NCBI GenBank assembly: GCA_050732635.1
Contig: JBOHRE010000017.1
Coordinates: 1 to 45,121, forward strand
DNA length: 45,121 nucleotides
Source of the DNA: JBOHRE01 sp050732635
GTDB taxonomy: Bacteria; Gemmatimonadota; Gemmatimonadetes; Longimicrobiales; RSA9
Reading direction: 5' to 3'
In this document: positions 16,519 through 25,099 of the stretch, one piece after another
Layout of the letters: the number at the start of each line of letters is the position of its first letter
Position numbering within the stretch: the stretch's first letter is position 1
Program-made: the position numbers and the translations under genes
Notes under the pieces: model-generated
The model's input: the letters and a program-made list of their open reading frames with translations, nothing else
The model's database searches: none
Told to the model about the DNA's origin: nothing

Positions 16519-18930
16519 TCAGCCCTCACGCGCGAGGCGGCTCTCCAGCAGTTTTTTCGCCAGCTCCGGATTCGCGCGCCCTCGCGTCGAGGCCATCACC
16601 TGGCCCATGAAGTAACCGAGCAGACCGGTGCGGCCCGCGCGGTACTCGGCGGCCTTCGCCGGTGAGGCCGTCACGACCTCCTCGACCACGCGGCCCAGCG
16701 CCGCTTCATCGCTGATCTGGGTCAGCCCCTTGCGTGCCACGATCTCCTGTGCGGCATCGCCCGTCGCCAGCATTTCAGCGAGCACCTCGCGGCCCACGCT
16801 GCCCGAGACCTCGCCATCCTCGACCAGCTTGATCAGCGTGCCCAGCTCGAGCCCGGCAAAGGGCAGCGTCGTCAGCGCCCGATCGCCCAGCTCGCGCGGC
16901 AGCTCATTGATGATCCAGTTCGCGACCGACCTCGCGCTCGCGCCACGCTTCAGCGCCGCCTCGAACAGATCCGCCGTTGCCGCCTCGCGCGTCAGCAGCT
17001 CGGCGTGGTCGGCGCTCAGCCCGTCCGCCTCGTAGCGTGCGCGGCGTACCTCGAGGTCTTTCGCCCGTGACGGGATGATCGGCTGCGCCGGGCCTGGGGC
17101 TCGGGCTGGGGCTGAGGCTGAGGATTTCCGCGACCGCGCCCCTTCCGGCGCCGCCCCAGCCCCAGCCCCAGCCCTCCTCCCCCACGTATCCCGCAGCGTC
17201 ACCGTCCGATTGAAGACGAGCCGCGAGGCGGAGGAGTCGACGTCGTCGCTCACGAAATAGCCGAGCCGTTCGAACTGGTAGTGCGTGCTGGGCGAGGCGT
17301 CCTGCACGCTCGGCTCGATGCGCGCGTCCTCCAGCGTGACCAGAGATTCCGGGCTCAGGAAATCCGTGAACTCCCTGCCAGCGTCGCTCGCGGCGGCGTC
17401 CGGGTCCGGGACCACGAATAGCCGGTCATAGAGCCGGACCGTGCACGGCAGCGAGTGCTCCGCGCTGACCCAATGAATCGTGCCCTGCACCTTGCGCCCC
17501 TCCGGCGCCGCGCCACCCCGCGTGGCCGGATCGTACGTGCAACGCAGCTCGACGATCTCGCCCGCATCATCCTTGACCACCTCGTCGCAGCGGATGATGT
17601 AGGCGTAGCGCAGTCGCACCTCGCGGCCGGGCGCGAGCCGGAAGTACCCGCGCGGCGGATCCTCCATGAAGTCGTCGCGGTCGATGAAGATCTCGCGCCC
17701 GAACGGCAGCGTCCGCGAGCCTTCCCGGGCCACATCGTGCGGCCAGTACGGCGCCTCCAGATCCTCCCCCCCGCCCCCGCGCCCGCCCCCGCCCCCATAA
17801 TTCGTGATCACCACCTTCAGCGGCCGCAGCACTGCGAGCACGCGAGGCGCGCGAGTGTTCAGATCCTCGCGGATCGCGTACTCGAGCTTGCCGACGTCGA
17901 CGCGGCTGTCCGCCTTCGACACACCGATCATGTGGCAGAAACGACGGATCGCCTCCGGCGTCACGCCGCGACGCCGCAGGCCGGCAAGCGTCGGCATGCG
18001 TGGATCATCCCAGCCGCTGACATGACCCTGATTCACGAGCAGCAGCAGCTTGCGCTTGCTCATGATGGTGTAATCCAGGTTCAGCCGCGCGAACTCGTAC
18101 TGGCGCGGCCGGCTTGGGACCGGTGTGTTTTCTACCACCCAGTCGTAGAGCGGCCGGTTGCCCTCGAACTCGAGCGTGCACAGCGAGTGCGTCACGCACT
18201 CGATTGCGTCCTCCAGCGGGTGCGCGTAATCGTACAGCGGGTAGATGCACCAGTCGTCGCCGGTGCGATAATGGTGTGCGTGCCGGATGCGGTACAGCAC
18301 CGGATCGCGTAGCAGCATGTTCGGCGACGCCATGTCGATCTTGCCGCGCAGCACGTGGGCGCCGTTCGGGAACTCGCCCCGCCGCATGCGTCGAAACAGC
18401 TCCAGGTTCTCCTCCACGCTGCGCTCGCGATACGGGCTCGGCTGGCCGGGCTCGTTGATCGTGCCGCGGTTCAACCGGATCTCGTCTTCGCTCTGGCTGT
18501 CAACATACGCCTTGCCTGCCGTGATCAGGTGCTCGCTGAAGGCGTACATCTGCTCGAAGTAATCCGAGGCGAAGTACAGATGCTCGCCCCAATCGAACCC
18601 CAGCCAGGCCACATCCCGCTCGATCGCCTCGACGTACGCAACCTCTTCCGTCTCCGGATTCGTGTCGTCGAAGCGCAGATGGCAGCGCGAGCCAGCCACC
18701 TCCTCCGCCAGGCCGAAGTTCAGGCAGATGGCTTTCGCGTGGCCGATGTGCAGGAACCCGTTCGGTTCCGGCGGGAACCGCGTCACGATGCTGGCGTGCT
18801 TACCGCGCGCCAGATCCTCCGCGATGATGTCGCGGATGAAGTCACGGCCCTCGGCGCGCCGCTCCGCGCGTTGAGTCCTCTCGTTCAAGGCTGATCGTTG
18901 CAGGTACAGGGTCGATTTCGGCGCGGACAC
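16519..18930 (-). CDS. glnS: glutaminyl-tRNA synthetase with C-terminal GatB/Yqey domain
   Basis: About 803 aa, class Ic synthetase charging tRNA-Gln. It shows PPEPNGFLHIGHAK (HIGH at 61-64) and MSKRK (near 289). A Yqey/GatB-tail helical domain follows from about residue 620 to the end (ADHAELLTREAATADLFEAA), as known for Deinococcus GlnRS, where it aids tRNA binding. The start is uncertain: no ATG precedes the conserved FIRDIIAEDL, so GTG 18930 is chosen and TTG 18888 is the alternative. Two low-complexity inserts are present: a Gly tract at about 378-386 (17773-17796), and a linker at about 583-613 made of Ala-Gly and Ala-Pro runs coded by an inverted GGGGCT/AGCCCC repeat (17090-17182). A canonical GlnRS has neither. 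Confidence 0.93.
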   Translation of the reverse strand: MSAPKSTLYLQRSALNERTQRAERRAEGRDFIRDIIAEDLARGKHASIVTRFPPEPNGFLHIGHAKAICLNFGLAEEVAGSRCHLRFDDTNPETEEVAYVEAIERDVAWLGFDWGEHLYFASDYFEQMYAFSEHLITAGKAYVDSQSEDEIRLNRGTINEPGQPSPYRERSVEENLELFRRMRRGEFPNGAHVLRGKIDMASPNMLLRDPVLYRIRHAHHYRTGDDWCIYPLYDYAHPLEDAIECVTHSLCTLEFEGNRPLYDWVVENTPVPSRPRQYEFARLNLDYTIMSKRKLLLLVNQGHVSGWDDPRMPTLAGLRRRGVTPEAIRRFCHMIGVSKADSRVDVGKLEYAIREDLNTRAPRVLAVLRPLKVVITNYGGGGGRGGGGEDLEAPYWPHDVAREGSRTLPFGREIFIDRDDFMEDPPRGYFRLAPGREVRLRYAYIIRCDEVVKDDAGEIVELRCTYDPATRGGAAPEGRKVQGTIHWVSAEHSLPCTVRLYDRLFVVPDPDAAASDAGREFTDFLSPESLVTLEDARIEPSVQDASPSTHYQFERLGYFVSDDVDSSASRLVFNRTVTLRDTWGRRAGAGAGAAPEGARSRKSSASAPARAPGPAQPIIPSRAKDLEVRRARYEADGLSADHAELLTREAATADLFEAALKRGASARSVANWIINELPRELGDRALTTLPFAGLELGTLIKLVEDGEVSGSVGREVLAEMLATGDAAQEIVARKGLTQISDEAALGRVVEEVVTASPAKAAEYRAGRTGLLGYFMGQVMASTRGRANPELAKKLLESRLAREG
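17090..17182. repeat. inverted GGGGCT / AGCCCC repeat inside glnS
   Basis: The left arm at 17090-17123 is built of GGGGCT/GAGGCT hexamers and the right arm at 17150-17182 of AGCCCC hexamers; a spacer of about 26 nt lies between. The two arms are complementary and could form a hairpin. On the coding (minus) strand the element is in frame and yields Gly-Ala runs, a short charged segment and Ala-Pro runs, exactly between the synthetase body and the Yqey domain. The same design occurs inside metH (39793-39879). Confidence 0.9.
17773..17796 (-). repeat. 24-nt G-rich tract shared with metH
   Basis: Read on the minus strand this tract is base-for-base identical over 24 nt to 40888-40911 in metH, and in both genes it is read in the same frame as GGGGGRGG. 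In GlnRS it replaces a surface loop between NY and the following GSRTLPF strand. Confidence 0.9.
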
Positions 18931-19001
18931 AGCCACGATAGTAGAGGCGGCGGCCAACCGCCGACAGTCCCGACGTGCGGTCGCTCCGGACGCGCCATGC
19001 C

Positions 19002-19065
19002 GTGGTTGGTCTGCCCCCGCGGCCTCCCGGCCGGGATCGACCAACAACCACCAACGACCAACCAC
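19002..19065. repeat. inverted repeat at the truncated permease breakpoint
   Basis: GTGGTTGGTC (19002-19011) pairs perfectly with GACCAACCAC (19056-19065). The right side is a low-complexity CCAAC/ACCAC run (19040-19070). It separates the 5' end of glnS from the point where permease homology starts. Confidence 0.7.
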
Positions 19066-19086
19066 GAACCGGGCCGGGGAGAGCAG

Positions 19087-19893
19087 CGGGGCAACTTCGA
19101 GGCGATGGGGATTCCGCGTCTCGCCGGGCGCGACTTCACGGGCGCGGAGGACACGACCTCCGCGGTCGTGATCGTCAGCCGCCGGCTGGCCGCGCGCCAG
19201 TGGCCAGGTGAGGACCCGGTCGGCCACACGCTGACCTACCAGTCGGACTCGCCGGAGCGCGCCATTGTCATCGGCGTGGTCGAGGACATTCGCCACGCTG
19301 GCCTGGTCGGCGAAGTCACGCCGCACGTCTACTTCCCGGCGACCAGCGGTCGGCGCCGCTTCATCGTCGCGGCGGTGGCCGGCCAGGCGGACCCCGCCTC
19401 GCTCGTGCCGCAGGTCCGGCAGGCGCTGGCCGGTATCGACCCGGATCTGCCCGCGACGATCCGGCCGCTGTCAGCAATCGTGCGGGAGAACCGGTTCCAG
19501 TGGAGCATCGGCTCGATGGCGCTGGCGGCGTTCGGCACGACCGCTTTGTTGCTGGCGGCGCTCGGCCTCTACGGCGTGATCGCGTTCTCAGTGAGCGAGC
19601 GGCAGCGCGAGCTCGCGATCCGGCTCGCGGTCGGCGCGCGCGCGCAGGACATCCGCGCCCTCGTCCTCCGTGAGGGGCTGCGCTTGACCGCGCTCGGACT
19701 GGCGCTCGGGCTCGTGCTCGCGATCATCGCGTCGCGCGGGCTGGCGTCACAGCTCGTCGGCGTGAGCGCGTTCGACCCGCTGACGATCGGCGCCGTGCTG
19801 CTCCTCTTCGCCGCGCTGGGTGTGGCGACGACGGCGCGCCTCGCGTTCCACGCTGGCTCGACCGCGCCGCAACACGTGCTGCGCGGGGAGTAG
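19087..19893 (+). pseudogene. 5'-truncated ADOP/MacB-type ABC permease
   Basis: The frame matches only the C-terminal third of ADOP-type permeases. From NFEAMGIPRLAGRDFT it aligns with YFSTFGLRILRGRGFD of the intact permease at 34767-37469, continues through WPGEDPVG, and ends with the final FtsX block (AAFGTTALLLAALGLYGVIA and RELAIRLAVGARAQDIR, three membrane segments). The N-terminal domain, first FtsX block and most of the periplasmic region are missing. An ATG at 19105 exists, but no product of about 262 aa would be a complete permease. An inverted repeat (GTGGTTGGTC at 19002 and its complement at 19056) lies right at the break. Confidence 0.75.
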
Positions 19894-19915
19894 CGGCCGG
19901 CGCGTCGCACGAGAA

Positions 19916-19944
19916 AGCCCCGGACGCGTGCGGCGTCCGGGGCT
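19916..19944. terminator. bidirectional intrinsic terminator
   Basis: AGCCCCGGACGC (19916-19927) and its exact complement (19933-19944) form a 12-bp stem with a 5-nt loop between two convergent genes. The minus-strand side is followed by TTTCTC; the plus side has only CTTGCC. It should mainly end the minus-strand transcript of the 19972-20652 gene. Confidence 0.75.
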
Positions 19945-19971
19945 CTTGCCCAATGCAGTCCGCAGTCGCGC

Positions 19972-20652
19972 TCAGCGCCGCGGCACCAGCACCACGTCGA
20001 CGCGACCGTCCGCATCGATATCCGTCAGCTCCGCGATCGGCAGACTACCCGACCGGACCTGCAGCACCGTCGCGCCGTTGTCGAGCCGCAGCCAGCGGCC
20101 GTCCAGCGGACGCTCGCCGCCCATCTGGCGCCGCTGCGTATCCAGGCGGCCGAACACGACGTCACCGAGGACATCGATCAGGCCGCGGTCATCCTCGAAG
20201 CGGCGATCGCGCGGGCCGCGCAGGATCACGTCCTCCCAGGCCCGCCGCCGGTCCCAGCGCACGTCGCGCCCGCCGAGACCGAACCCCTTGTCGACGCACC
20301 AGCGCCGGCCGAAGACCGGGTGTCCCTCGCCGCTGCGGCAGAATGCCGGGCCGCGGCCACGGCGCTCATCGCGGCCGCGCTCGTCCCAGACGCCACGGTC
20401 ATCATCGCGTCGGCCTATCGGCCCCCGGTCGCCGGCACGCCGCCGTTCCCAATCGTCGTTGTCACCGCGCTGCGCAGGAATCCGATACGTGCCCCGCTCG
20501 GTCCGGATGACCTCGCCGCCGGCCAGCCTCGGCAGCGCCCAGTCCCACCAGTCACTCGACTGCGCCGAAGTGGCGCCCGGGAATCCCACACCGAGCAGCA
20601 CGATCAGCGCACCCGCGAAGCCTGTCTTGAACCCTGTATTCGTCGACTTCAT
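19972..20652 (-). CDS. secreted Arg/Asp-rich hypothetical protein
   Basis: 226 aa with a clear signal peptide (GFAGALIVLLGVGFPGATSA, cleavage near residue 30). The mature protein is unusually rich in Arg, Asp and Trp (DDWERRRAGDRGPIGRRDDD) and has two Cys that could pair. The C-terminus carries ELTDIDADGRVDVVLV, a DxDxDG calcium-loop motif of the type seen in FG-GAP/EF-hand-like repeats. No enzyme family is recognised. It ends before a strong hairpin terminator. Confidence 0.75.
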   Translation of the reverse strand: MKSTNTGFKTGFAGALIVLLGVGFPGATSAQSSDWWDWALPRLAGGEVIRTERGTYRIPAQRGDNDDWERRRAGDRGPIGRRDDDRGVWDERGRDERRGRGPAFCRSGEGHPVFGRRWCVDKGFGLGGRDVRWDRRRAWEDVILRGPRDRRFEDDRGLIDVLGDVVFGRLDTQRRQMGGERPLDGRWLRLDNGATVLQVRSGSLPIAELTDIDADGRVDVVLVPRR

Positions 20653-20996
20653 GGTTCACCTCAGCCATTGATTTCTCGCGCCACGACATGGTCTTACGGG
20701 GGCAGGAGCCGTGCCGCGGTCGGGTTCCGCCCGCCTCCGGGGAAACTGGCGGAACCGAGCTAATTGGAGCCGCGCACGCGTCCCCCGGAGGAGACAGTGA
20801 GCGTGACCCCCAGGGGACACGCACCGTCAGAACGCCCGGGCCCGGATCGAGAGTGTGAGACGGCCATGCCCGCGCCCGCAGTCGAGCGCGCGACCTTGCT
20901 GTCCTCAGCGGACATACCCAGTTTGTACCAGCCGCCCGACAGCCGATCCATCCAGGGCGCCCCACACCTTGAATCGCATTCATGGAGGCTACGCCC
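20653..20996. promoter_or_regulatory. divergent intergenic region with a 9-bp inverted repeat
   Basis: No convincing gene is present in these 344 nt; open frames here are antisense shadows. GGTTCCGCC (20723-20731) and GGCGGAACC (20748-20756) form a 9-bp stem with a 16-nt loop and no T-tract, so an operator or RNA hairpin is more likely than a terminator. It probably contains promoters for both flanking secreted proteins, but I cannot assign a -10/-35 pair with confidence. Confidence 0.35.
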
Positions 20997-23900
20997 ATGC
21001 TCCCGACGCGCCTCGCGCTCGTGCTCGCCGTCACCGCAGCCTCGGCCCCAGCCCAAGCCCAAGCCCCAGCCCCAGCCCAGCTTCTGCTCGACAGCGTCGA
21101 GCTTCGCGAGCTGGGCCCTGCCGTCATGGGTGGCCGGGTTGCGGATCTGGCGGTCAACGAGGCGCGGCCGGCGGAATACTACGTCGCCTTCGCGACCGGC
21201 GGCGTCTGGAAGACGACGAACGACGGCATGAGCTGGACGCCGCTGTTCGACGACCAGCCGACCGCGTCGATCGGCGCAGTTGCTCTGGCGCCATCGAACC
21301 CGAACGTGGTCTACGTCGGCACGGGCGAACCGCAGAACCGCCAGTCCATCACCTACGGTGAGGGCGTCTTCAAGTCGATGGATGGCGGCCGCACGTGGAC
21401 GGACCTCGGTCTGGATGAGACGCGGCAGATCGCCGGCATCGTGGTGCACCCGACCGATCCGGACATCGTCTGGGTCGCGGCGTCCGGACACCTGTGGGGG
21501 CCGAACGAGGAGCGCGGCGTCTACAAGACCACCGACGGCGGCGCAACCTGGTCGAAGGTCCTCTACATCGATCAGAACACCGGCGCCATCGATCTGGTCG
21601 CCGACCCGGGCGACCCCAACACACTGTTCGCGGCGATGTACCGCCGCCAGCGCACGCCCTGGGGCTACAGCGCCGGTGGCGGCGCCGGCAAGGCCGGCAT
21701 CTACCGTACGCTCGACGGCGGCGCGACCTGGACCCGGCTGACCGTCGGCCTGCCCGAGGGCGACATCGGCCGTGTCGGCCTGGATGTCTACCGTCGCGAC
21801 GGCAACCTGGTCTATGCCACCGTCGAGGCGCGCCGCGAGGACCGGGGCGTCTACCGCTCGCGCGATCGCGGCGAGACCTGGGAGAAGCTGAGCGACAGGA
21901 ACCCGCGGCCGATGTACTTCTCGCTGATCCGCATCGATCCGAACGACCCCGAGCGCATCTGGATGGGCGGCGTCGCGCTGCAGATGAGCGCCGACGGCGG
22001 CCGCACGTGGCAGGACGGCGACGCAGCCGAGGGCATCCACGTCGACCACCACGCGCTCTGGATCGACCCGAGCAACTCGAGCCACATCATCCTGGGCAAC
22101 GACGGCGGCGTCGCATCCACCTGGGACCGCGGCGACAGCTGGCGCCACCACAACAACCTCGCCGTCGGCCAGTTCTACCAGATCGGTGTCGACATGCGCG
22201 ACCCGTATTACGTCTGCGGCGGATTGCAGGACAACAGCTCGTGGTGCGGCCCGAACGAGTCGCTCACCCGCTACGGCGTGCGCAACGCGGACTGGTATGT
22301 CATCTCCGGCGGCGACGGCTTCTACAACGAGCCGGACCCGACGAATCCGTTGATCGTGTACACGGAGTCGCAGGGCGGCAACATCGCCCGCTACCACGTG
22401 GACACCGGCGAGCAGCAGCGGATCCGGCCCGTCGCGCGGCCCACACCCGACGACACCGCGCGCGAGTATCGCTTCAACTGGAACGCGCCGATCCACATCA
22501 GCGAGCACGATCCGCGCACCGTCTACATCAGCGCGAACCACGTGCTCCGCTCACGCGACCGCGGCGTCACCTGGGAGGAAGCCTCGCCCGACCTGACGCG
22601 CCGCATCGACCGCGACACACTGCTGATCATGGGCGACTCGGTCACGGAGCGGACGCTGTCGCGCAACGATGGCGTATCGCGCTACGGCACGATCACCACC
22701 TTCGGCGAGTCGCCGCTCGATGCGAACGTGCTCTATGTGGGCACCGACGATGGCAAGCTGTCGCGCACACGCGATGGCGGCACGACCTGGACCGACATCA
22801 CGGGCAACGTGCCCGGACTCCGCCACGGCTTCGTCGTCAGCGCCGTCGAGCCCTCGCGCCATGCGCCGGGCCGCGTCTATCTCGCCTACGACGGCCACTA
22901 CAGCGACGATTATGGATCCTACGTCTTCGTTTCCGAGGACTACGGCGGCTCCTGGCGACGCATCACGTCCGGCCTGCCGGCGCACTCCGTCAATGTCGTG
23001 CGTGAGCATCCGCGCACGCCCGGGCTGCTCTTCCTCGGCAACGAGGTCGGCGCCTTCGTCTCCTTCGACCGCGGTGGCGCGTGGCAGCGGCTGAGCGCCA
23101 ACCTGCCGACGGTGCCGGTCGACGACATCGTGATCCACCCGCGCGACAACGATCTCGTGCTCGGCACGCACGGTCGCAGCATCTGGATCCTGGATGACCT
23201 GACGCCGCTCGAGGATGTCGCCCGCGATCGCGCACTGCTCGCCGCGCGCGCGCACCTCTTCGAGGTGGCCGACGCGACCATGCGCGCCCGCGCCGGCGGC
23301 TGGTCCTTCTGGGGCGACCTCTACGCCGCCGAGAATCCGCCCGACGGCGCCGTGATCCGCTACTGGCTGGGCCAGGAGGTGGCCGCCGCCGAGGCCGCGC
23401 CGATCGCGGAGGACGGCGGCAATGGCAACGCCGCGAACGGCGCTGGCTCCGGTTCCGAAGCCAGCTCCCGAATCGAGATCATGGATGCCGCCGGTCAGCT
23501 GGTCCGGACGCTGGATGCGCCAGCCACGCGCGGCTTCCATCAGGTCGTCTGGGACCTCCGTCACGACCCGCCCTACGAGGTGAGCGACGAGGAGCGCGAG
23601 AACCAGTCGTTCTTCAACCGCGCACCGAACGGACCTCTCGCCCTGCCGGGCAGCTACACGGCGCGGCTGGTGGCCGGCGACACCGAGGCGTCCAGCGCGT
23701 TCGAGGTGCGCAGCGACCCGCGCATCAGCGTCGCCGCTGCCGAGCTCGAGGCCCGCCGTGATGCCGTGCTCGAGCTCAACACTCTCGTGCGGGCGATCCG
23801 GGACGCCAACGAGGCTGCCGAGAAGGCGGACTCGCGCATCGAGTCGATCCGCAAGACGCTGGCGGACGCCGATGCGGATGCCTCACTCACGGCGGAGGCC

Positions 23901-24182
23901 GACTCGCTGGCAGAACGCCTGGGCGGCGTGCGCGAAGAGCTGAACCGTGCTCGGCGTGGCGGGTTCCTGGCCTTCAGCCTCGAGGCGATCTCGGCGCAGC
24001 CGACGGCGGACCAGCTCTGGCAGATCGAGGATGCGTGGGAGCGGACGCCCGCGGCGATCGGCCGTCTCAACGAGCTGCTGGCAGGCGCCAGCGGCAGCCT
24101 GGCCGCGCTCGAGGCACGCGTCTACACTGCTGCCGCACGACCCGCGGCGATCACGGCCGTGCAGATCCCGGAGCGGCAGTAA
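20997..24182 (+). CDS. secreted BNR/Asp-box beta-propeller protein (VPS10/sialidase-like)
   Basis: 1061 aa. The start at ATG 20997 is chosen because GGAGG (20984-20988) lies 8 nt upstream and it begins the signal peptide MLPTRLALVLAVTAASA. The body has many Asp-box motifs (SMDGGRTWTDL, TTDGGATWSK, TLDGGATWTR, SRDRGETWEK), giving a large beta-propeller like sortilin/VPS10 and sialidase folds. A C-terminal beta domain and a coiled coil (about 920-990) follow. Such proteins are common in Acidobacteriota and Gemmatimonadota and are often annotated as glycosyl hydrolases without proof. The Ala-Gln-Pro run at the signal-peptide end (about residues 17-27) is coded by an AGCCCC repeat. Confidence 0.88.
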   Translation: MLPTRLALVLAVTAASAPAQAQAPAPAQLLLDSVELRELGPAVMGGRVADLAVNEARPAEYYVAFATGGVWKTTNDGMSWTPLFDDQPTASIGAVALAPSNPNVVYVGTGEPQNRQSITYGEGVFKSMDGGRTWTDLGLDETRQIAGIVVHPTDPDIVWVAASGHLWGPNEERGVYKTTDGGATWSKVLYIDQNTGAIDLVADPGDPNTLFAAMYRRQRTPWGYSAGGGAGKAGIYRTLDGGATWTRLTVGLPEGDIGRVGLDVYRRDGNLVYATVEARREDRGVYRSRDRGETWEKLSDRNPRPMYFSLIRIDPNDPERIWMGGVALQMSADGGRTWQDGDAAEGIHVDHHALWIDPSNSSHIILGNDGGVASTWDRGDSWRHHNNLAVGQFYQIGVDMRDPYYVCGGLQDNSSWCGPNESLTRYGVRNADWYVISGGDGFYNEPDPTNPLIVYTESQGGNIARYHVDTGEQQRIRPVARPTPDDTAREYRFNWNAPIHISEHDPRTVYISANHVLRSRDRGVTWEEASPDLTRRIDRDTLLIMGDSVTERTLSRNDGVSRYGTITTFGESPLDANVLYVGTDDGKLSRTRDGGTTWTDITGNVPGLRHGFVVSAVEPSRHAPGRVYLAYDGHYSDDYGSYVFVSEDYGGSWRRITSGLPAHSVNVVREHPRTPGLLFLGNEVGAFVSFDRGGAWQRLSANLPTVPVDDIVIHPRDNDLVLGTHGRSIWILDDLTPLEDVARDRALLAARAHLFEVADATMRARAGGWSFWGDLYAAENPPDGAVIRYWLGQEVAAAEAAPIAEDGGNGNAANGAGSGSEASSRIEIMDAAGQLVRTLDAPATRGFHQVVWDLRHDPPYEVSDEERENQSFFNRAPNGPLALPGSYTARLVAGDTEASSAFEVRSDPRISVAAAELEARRDAVLELNTLVRAIRDANEAAEKADSRIESIRKTLADADADASLTAEADSLAERLGGVREELNRARRGGFLAFSLEAISAQPTADQLWQIEDAWERTPAAIGRLNELLAGASGSLAALEARVYTAAARPAAITAVQIPERQ
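21045..21079 (-). repeat. single AGCCCC arm in the signal-peptide region
   Basis: A 35-nt run of CCCCAG/CCCAAG hexamers, matching the right arms in metH and at 41869-41903, lies where the signal peptide of the BNR protein ends. Its translation is Ala-Pro-Ala-Gln-like, so the frame is kept. No opposite arm is seen nearby. Confidence 0.8.
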
Positions 24183-24241
24183 CCGAACGTGCTCGAGCCA
24201 ACGTGCTCGACGCGAAGGCCACGACAGCAGCAACGGCCCTG

Positions 24242-25099
24242 ATGGAAACGCGTCGCGAGCGATCGGCTGCAGGCGTCGGTACGGACGTGGGTGTGAGCTA
24301 CGGCAGGTCCTACGCGCTGCAGACGTCGGACGTGTATGCCGAGCTGCGACGCGAGACGTTCGAGCCGGACATCGGGCAGCACAGCTGGCTTACGGCGGCC
24401 GAGTACGATGAGCTGAGCGAATGGCTCGAGGTCGGCCCGGACGACTTCGTCCTCGATGTCGGCTGCGGCGCCGGTGCACCGGGACTCCGCCTCGCAGCGC
24501 GCGCCGGCTGCCGGCTGCTCGGCATCGACGTCCAGGCGGAAGCCATCGCCACCGCGAACGAACGCGCGGTCGCGCAGGGGCGCGCCGAGCGCGCTCGCTT
24601 CGAGATCCGCGATGCCGCCCAGCCGCTCGCCTACGACGATGCTGCGTTCGATGCGCTCATCTCCATCGACGCGATCCAGCACCTGCCGGATCGCCGACGC
24701 ACACTGGCCGAGTGGGCTCGCGTGCTCCGGCCCGGCGGTCGGGCAGTCTTCACCGACTCGCTGGTCCTGACCGGCGCGCTCACGAACGAAGAGATCGCCA
24801 CCCGCAGCGCGATCGGCTTCTCGGTCTTCATTCCGCGCGGTTACAATCGGGATACGCTCGAGGAAGTCGGGCTGCGCGTGGTCCGCGCCGAGGACCACAC
24901 CGAGCCGATGATTGCGACGGCCACCAGGCTGAGGGCGGCGCGCGCGGCCCGCGAGGCGGCGCTCCGCGCCCTGGAAGGCGACGACATGTACGACGGCCAG
25001 CAGGCGCTCCTCGAGATCGCGGCGCGGCTCGGCCGCGAGCGCCGCCTCTCGCGCTTCGCCTACCTCGCCGTCAAGGACGACGAGGCGAGTCCACGCTGA
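24242..25099 (+). CDS. class I SAM-dependent methyltransferase
   Basis: 285 aa with SAM motif I VLDVGCGAGAPGLRLA (about 75-90), motif II region GIDVQAEAI, and the post-motif LISIDAIQHLPD, as in UbiE/sterol-type small-molecule methyltransferases. The ATG at 24242 is used; a GTG slightly upstream is possible and no strong ribosome binding site is visible. The 3' end overlaps the convergent symporter gene by 40 nt. The substrate is unknown. Confidence 0.85.
   Translation: METRRERSAAGVGTDVGVSYGRSYALQTSDVYAELRRETFEPDIGQHSWLTAAEYDELSEWLEVGPDDFVLDVGCGAGAPGLRLAARAGCRLLGIDVQAEAIATANERAVAQGRAERARFEIRDAAQPLAYDDAAFDALISIDAIQHLPDRRRTLAEWARVLRPGGRAVFTDSLVLTGALTNEEIATRSAIGFSVFIPRGYNRDTLEEVGLRVVRAEDHTEPMIATATRLRAARAAREAALRALEGDDMYDGQQALLEIAARLGRERRLSRFAYLAVKDDEASPR

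Noticed and set aside
18931..19326. N-terminal extension of GlnRS
   Set aside because: It has no similarity to GlnRS, is antisense to the permease remnant and crosses the inverted repeat at 19002-19065.
20760..22541. 593-aa minus-strand open frame
   Set aside because: It is antisense to the Asp-box protein gene and shows the Val/Asp/Arg-biased composition of a GC-rich shadow frame with no domain.
24184..24214. 11-bp direct repeat AACGTGCTCGA before the methyltransferase
   Set aside because: Two copies only, 14 nt apart, with no symmetry or link to the other repeats; may be chance or a small duplication.
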